The position numbers were made by a program, and so were the translations under genes. Shown one piece after another: positions 16,828-21,273 of a stretch of 21,273 bases of DNA. The notes under the pieces are model-generated. The model did no database searches. It was not told the origin of the DNA and worked only from the letters and a program-made list of their open reading frames with translations. Source of the DNA: Stentor coeruleus (taxonomy: Eukaryota; Ciliophora; Heterotrichea; Heterotrichida; Stentoridae); contig MPUH01001196.1 in assembly GCA_001970955.1 (NCBI GenBank), positions 1-21,273 on the forward strand, read 5' to 3'. Position 1 is the stretch's first letter. Each line of letters starts with the position of its first letter.

Positions 16828-19800
16828 CTAAGCATCTTGAGTACACGGCATAACCTTAGCATAACTTTTATTGACCATATCACAATTGTTTGTAGTAAAG
16901 TTTTTGTTTATCTCATCCCTGATAGCTTTTATTTTCCTTATTGATCTATATTTTTGATATCTTTCAATAAAAATATCAAACCAACCCTCAGAGATCGTAA
17001 TTGCATTTGCAAAAGCACTAAAAATGCCAACAACAGATCCAAAAAGTCCTCCTATAAATATAAGTAGATTATTGTTAATATTTCTTTTTGTTATAAGTGC
17101 TGATTTTTCAATAGAACATTTTATCTGCAATGATAGTAAAACTTTAGAATTTATCGTTTTTTGTGTGGCTGTTTCTCCAATAATTACATCCCCAATTGAT
17201 GTTATATGATCCCCAGTATAAAACCTGCCCATTTATTATCTTCTGAATAAAATACCTATATTATTTTTTACTGAAGGCATTAAGGATAAAGGGATTATTG
17301 ATGGTTGTAAGCCAATTAAAACTTGTTTAAGATCAGAGGGGACTATTGATACTGATATATTACTTGACTCTGAAGGTATAGAGGAAGATATAGAAACATT
17401 AACATTGATAAAACTTGCTCTTGAAGTTATTTCATTAAGTTTTATAGTAAATGTAGCGGTATCTAAGAATGAAATATCATTATATTTTATAGAGATGTGA
17501 CAGTTACCTGAAGCAATAAAGCTTTCAAGGTCTTTGTTTTTATATTCAATATTGGTTTCTAATGCAAAAATTAAATTAACTCCATCTACTTGTGTTTTGC
17601 ATAAACCACCGTATGTAAAGAATATTGCGTCTATGATAAATTCTTTTGCTGATATAGATTCATCGACTACAACTAAAGGAACAAGACTTTTAATTTCAAT
17701 AATATTATCTAGTTGATAAGTCATAATAGAACTGGTTATAATAATGCTGGCGACGAGGATGTAAATAATAGAAAAGATTCCTCCAAGTTTTGTTTTTTTA
17801 TAGACAACTGGAATATTAAGTTTTTGTCCATGGCTAGATACAAACAAATCTAATTTTTCAAGGTTTTTACTTATTGCAGTTATCTTAATAATACCACAGA
17901 TAATAACAATAATTAAAAGTCCAAAATACATCCAAAGGTTATTGATGATATCTGATATAAATTTAGATTGACTAGTATAAGAATTTGGTTGAGAAAAAGT
18001 ATTTTTCGAATAACTTGGAACAAATGAATAGGAAAGATATGAAGTTGATCCTATAGGGCATAGAGAATATGATGGGCACTCATAACAATATGTTGCCCCT
18101 TCTTTATCATTATAAGTCCCGTAATCGCAAGGAATGCACGATACGAAATTATCTGAGCCTGTGATTTGAGAAAAAGTTCCAATACGACATGGAGAACAAG
18201 AAATCCCATTATAGTAACTTCCTTTTTTGCATGATTCACATGAATCACCAACTTTTGTAGTCCCACTACTACACCCAAATTGAATCTTATCTGGTTGACT
18301 TGCTATTTTATACAGAATATTCCCTGTACTCTCTGAAAGTTTAGCATTATCATATCCATAACCTCCTCCAAATACATAAATTGAATCTCCCATATGAATC
18401 GCTGTATGACCGAATATTACTAAAGATCCTGTATCTTCATCTATTATCTGTTTGGTTTTGAAATTGTAAGAAATTATAACTGGTTTAACAAAATTATTCC
18501 AAAAGCTTCCCAAAACAAGTAATGCTGTATCTCCTGATAAAACTAAAGCACTTTCAGAAACATCTAACAAATCATTACATAAGACTTCCTCAACAGTGCT
18601 ATTAAAAACCCCTTGTTTTTCTTCAACCGTTATCTTATAAACACATTTATTTGGAATATAATTAATTTTTGTTCCTGAAATCACATAGATATATTTAATC
18701 CCATTAATATATTCAGTCCAACACCTAGAATTAATGAGCCCAAAAGGAAGTTCAGCTACTTTTGTAAATTTTGAAATTGAATAATCATAGTGCCATACAT
18801 CATTATAAACTGTTATACCTATTGATCCTCCAATAATAAAAGCAAATGAATTCATACTGCATAAGCATAATCCAGTTCGTTTACCAGGATTATTACTAAG
18901 CGATTCAAAGAGCAACCAAAAATTAGAGTTCATATCATAATAATAAAAGTCATCAAGGGTTCCACTTGCAGAAGCACCTCCATAAACAAGAAAGCCTGGC
19001 CCAGCATCTATACTGCATCCGAAATTTGACCGTGGTGAAGGTATGGCGCCCGAAGAGGATATATATTCCCAATGCTGAGTTGAGGTATAAAATTTCCACA
19101 TGTCATTCAGGTAATCGTCATCTTCTGATATACCTCCAAATATTATAAAATTATCATTGAACTTTTTCATGCAATGATATTTTCGTTTGGGTGGGAATAA
19201 TTTATTCTCAACCACAATAGTATTTTGCAAATTCTCGCTATTTAGATCGAAATATGATATAGAATTTGTTCCACTAAGTTCTATTTGACCAAAAATGATA
19301 AAAAATTTGCTGTCGACCAGAACTGAAGCAAAAAGTATTGGTGTTGTGAAATTACCATAATTAGTCCACACAGATGTAATAAAATTGTAAGACCAAATAT
19401 CTTCATAGCTTATTGTATTTTCAACACTCTTGCCAAAAAACATATACATTGAATTATTGTATACATAAGAAGGATGCATGACCTAATCTTTCAGGAGGAT
19501 AGTTTCCAGTGAATTGAACTATACTCCATTTTTCAGTTTTTAAGAAATCCATACTTTTTTTGTTTCTATTGATGTTGGATTTGCTTAAAGTATCACCATA
19601 TAAGTAAAGTTTTTCATCATAAAAAACCAAGGTTTTACTATAAGCTTTTTCCATAAAGTAGTCATCATTTGAAACTTTTCTAACATTTAGATTGCTGAAT
19701 TCAATACTAAATATACCTTACATATACAAACTATTATCAATCCCTCTAGATGTTAATCCTCCATAAATCGCTAAAAACTTTGCTCCATTATAATAATAGC

Positions 19801-20218
19801 ATATAGAAGAATAATAAATCCGACCTTCAATATAGTCTCCTGTTAATTTTTCCAAAACCCACTTTTTAGTTTCTAAGTTGAAACTATAAACATCACCACT
19901 AATAGAATTCTTCATAGACCCAAAAAAAACTAAAAGTCTTTTATCTTCTGTTAGAAATATTTCCGAAAATGCGAGTCCTGGTGGGTTTTCATAAGATTGA
20001 GGAATTATTTCTCCCCATACCAAATTCTCAATACTAAAAGTGTACAATGTGCTTTTGAATTTAAGTGTTGAAGCATCTTGGCCACCAAAGATAATAATTT
20101 CATTTGAGTCTGGGTTAAAAGCAGCTTTGCTATTTAGAATAGGAGCTGGAGGTGGACCTGAAGTAGGAATTGTAGAAATCTCGAAAGCTTTGGCAATAAA
20201 GAATATGAAGATTAGCAT
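16828..20218 (-). CDS. Kelch-repeat, Cys-rich, triple-membrane-segment surface protein, copy C (two one-base frame shifts)
   Basis: The gene runs from the ATG at 20218 (MLIFIFFIAKAFEIS, signal peptide; an upstream in-frame ATG at 20245 is not conserved) to the TAG at 16828, about 1119 residues if read through. Exons are about 20218-19722, 19706-17272 and 17255-16828. It has about 12 kelch blades over residues ~20-630 (IIIFGGQD, FIIFGGISEDDDYLNDMWKF, IYVFGGGYGYDN), a CxxC-rich stalk (~643-720), helices at ~755-775 and ~805-828, an extracellular region, a third helix (LLIFIGGLFGSVVGIFSAF, ~1039-1060) and a cytoplasmic tail. A one-base insertion lies near 19466-19477 (RLGHAS to SYVYNNSMY) and a one-base loss near 17218-17225. 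If the second is real, the product ends at TAA 17202-17204 without helix three. Pseudogene, sequencing error and living gene with frameshifting are all possible. Confidence 0.82.
17218..17225 (-). other. Second frame shift of copy C
   Basis: After the 16-nt intron the frame reads VFYSEDNKWAGF, then would stop at TAA 17202-17204. Copy B shows the expected continuation TGYHITSGGDVI, and C has the same (TGDHITSIGDVI) one frame away. C is one base short next to a TTTT run. Confidence 0.8.
17256..17271 (-). other. 16-nt intron 2 of copy C
   Basis: GTAAAAAATAATATAG is the counterpart of the 15-nt intron 2 of copy B (GTAAAAAATATATAG) with one extra A. Removal of 16 nt gives VFYSED, matching IFYSQD of copy B. 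Removing 15 would leave an early stop. Confidence 0.85.
19466..19477 (-). other. First frame shift of copy C
   Basis: The upstream frame reads ERLGHAS and then FLCIQ and a stop. The downstream frame reads HPSYVYNNSMYMFFG. Copy B has the continuous RLAHASYVHNNSMYVF. One extra base in the CCTTCTTAT stretch explains it; no AG is near enough for an intron. Confidence 0.82.
19707..19721 (-). other. 15-nt intron 1 of copy C
   Basis: GTAAGGTATATTTAG. Unspliced, the frame stops at TAA two bases into the intron. Splicing joins DNSLYI to IEFSNLNVRKVS and the MEKAYSK frame, exactly as in copy B. Confidence 0.93.
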
Positions 20219-20519
20219 TATACGCTTTATTTTAGTTTGAGTCATTATGGATATCTTAGAAAATATAAGATAAATACTTAAGAATAAAATCAAAAGATTA
20301 AGGTTTGTAAAATATAATCAAATTATATAAAAGGCATGATCAATTTTAAGTTATAAAGGAATATAAGATCAACTGTTTATAGGGGTTTTTAAGTAATATT
20401 TTTTTATAAAACATATGTTTTAAAGCTGGATAGATTTATGAAAAACTTTAATATTAGCTTTGGCTAGCCCTTTGATTTTTTTTAATATTATGATTAATTT
20501 TATATTTTTTAAAGAAACG

Positions 20520-20552
20520 AAATACAATAAGATACTATTACTTGAAGCAATC
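20520..20552 (+). repeat. 33-bp block inverted relative to the A/B spacer
   Basis: AAATACAATAAGATACTATT onward; it matches the reverse complement of 1140-1172 at 31 of 33 positions while both flanks keep their orientation. Confidence 0.7.
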
Positions 20553-20604
20553 ATTAAAAATAGGAAATAATCTTATAAGCTTTCTAATGATATAGGGAGT
20601 ATTA

Positions 20605-20625
20605 TTCACTATATAATATAGTGAA
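20605..20625. repeat. Palindrome with 9-bp arms
   Basis: TTCACTATA, TAA, TATAGTGAA is a perfect hairpin sequence. The counterpart near 1200-1218 in the A/B spacer (TGTATAATATTGTGAAG) keeps only one arm well. It is AT-rich, so chance is possible. Confidence 0.4.
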
Positions 20626-20964
20626 GCAAACTATTTTTTTGTAAAAAGAGGTATAACTTTTCATAATTTTTTGCTAGCATATACACACTCTCTAAGTTCC
20701 TTCAATAATTTTTTTACTAAAATCATATAAATTTATTTAGAATAATAATTTATTATAGTTTAACTTTTTAAATGCTTGCATGAAAAGATTTGGAGATTCC
20801 ATAAATTTTTTGGTGATTTCACATAATTCTTTAACTGAAAGGCATAGTAAAAACTAAAATATTATTATTAAAATTTAGTAAGTAATTCAATCTCACAACA
20901 CTTATTTTACATAAATATTAGAGTTCAAGTATAACTTTTAAAACTAATTGTAATAACTACTTAT

Positions 20965-21273
20965 CTAAATATCTAAAATTGTTGGCATAATCTTAACATT
21001 TTTTTTATGGACTATTTCACAATTATTTGCAATGAAGTTTTTACTTATCTCACCCCTTTCAGCTGTTATTTTTTTTATTAATTGATGCTTTTGATATTTT
21101 TCAATAAAAATATCAATCCAACTCTCAGAAATCCCAATCGCACTTGCGAAAGCACTAAAAATGCCAACAACAGATCCAAGAAGTCCTCCTATAAATATAA
21201 GTAGACTATTGTTAATATTTCTTTTTGTTATAAGTGCTGATTTTTCAATAGAACATTTTATCTGCAATGAATG
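20965..21273 (-). CDS. Kelch-repeat membrane protein, copy D (C-terminal end only)
   Basis: The last ~102 codons of another family member run off the right edge and end in TAG at 20965. It reads SLQIKCSIEKSALITKRNIN, then the third membrane helix (LLIFIGGLLGSVVGIFSAFA), then a Lys/Glu-rich cytoplasmic tail ending in IMPTILDI. It is very close to the C-terminus of copy C and less close to copy B. No lesion is visible in the part present. Same strand and spacing (about 0.7 kb upstream of C) as A relative to B, so it belongs to the same tandem array. Confidence 0.85.
   Translation of the reverse strand, partial: HSLQIKCSIEKSALITKRNINNSLLIFIGGLLGSVVGIFSAFASAIGISESWIDIFIEKYQKHQLIKKITAERGEISKNFIANNCEIVHKKNVKIMPTILDI

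Larger units (their letters stand above)
20219..20964. other. Spacer between kelch copies C and D
   Basis: AT-rich spacer homologous in large part to the A/B spacer (TATCTTAGAA near the start codon, then ATTATATAAAAG.CATGA). It must hold the promoter of C and the 3' end of D. No gene is seen. It contains the inverted block at 20520-20552 and a short palindrome. Confidence 0.55.

Noticed and set aside
17202-17271. Using another GT-AG pair (for example GTATTTTATTCAGAAG) to repair the second shift of copy C
   Set aside because: It leaves the same wrong frame downstream and loses the FYSED residues conserved with copy B.
18051-18278. 75-codon minus-strand frame within copy C
   Set aside because: Overlaps the Cys-rich stalk in another frame; the stalk frame is conserved in B, this one is not.
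1-21273. CRISPR array, tRNA or rRNA genes, bacterial operons
   Set aside because: No regularly spaced short repeats with unique spacers, no tRNA T-loop or cloverleaf signature, no rRNA-like conserved stretch, and introns exclude a bacterial origin.

Overview
The window looks like nuclear DNA of a heterotrich ciliate, most like Stentor. It is roughly three-quarters A+T. Five splice junctions, four of 15 nt and one of 16 nt (GTA...TAG), can be deduced by comparing paralogues, and introns this small are the hallmark of heterotrichs. Every tryptophan in the long frames is TGG. TGA is never read through and the genes end in TAG or TAA, so the standard code (Stentor-like) fits better than a Blepharisma-like UGA=Trp code. 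There are no bacterial or viral signatures, RNA genes or transposase genes.

Layout: (1) 1-4878 and 16828-21273 hold four minus-strand members (A, B, C, D) of one tandem family of large surface proteins: signal peptide, about 12 kelch blades, a Cys-rich GCC/ephrin-receptor-like stalk, and three membrane segments. A and D run off the window. A, B and C each carry at least one lesion: a rearranged exon junction in A, a 31-bp frameshifting gap in B, two 1-nt shifts in C. (2) An 11.9-kb block (4879-16827) separates B from C. It contains short tandem repeats (about 5388-5487), a small Ala/Ser/Tyr-rich repeat-coding relic (5600-5902), a decayed minus-strand gene with a repeated Trp/Cys module (6319-8377), and a 1.35-kb direct duplication (8411-11116). 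(3) The duplication leads into the only intact large gene, a 1676-residue plus-strand membrane protein (11078-16108). It has five regularly spaced PKD/REJ/Ig-like repeats, a degenerate GPS-like motif and five membrane helices, and resembles the polycystin/REJ class without a PLAT domain.

Each duplicated unit starts with the 3' end of a lost plus-strand gene and ends with the promoter and signal-peptide codons of the 1676-residue gene. In the middle, a start and an unrelated end are joined at an 8-bp microhomology, which reads as a collapsed gene of the same tandem series. A 44-bp kelch fragment stranded at 16257-16300 suggests the kelch array once reached further.

Overall this is a locus of duplicating and decaying cell-surface receptor-like genes. 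No metabolic or operon-like cooperation is visible. The shared theme is large extracellular beta-propeller or Ig-like ectodomains on membrane anchors.
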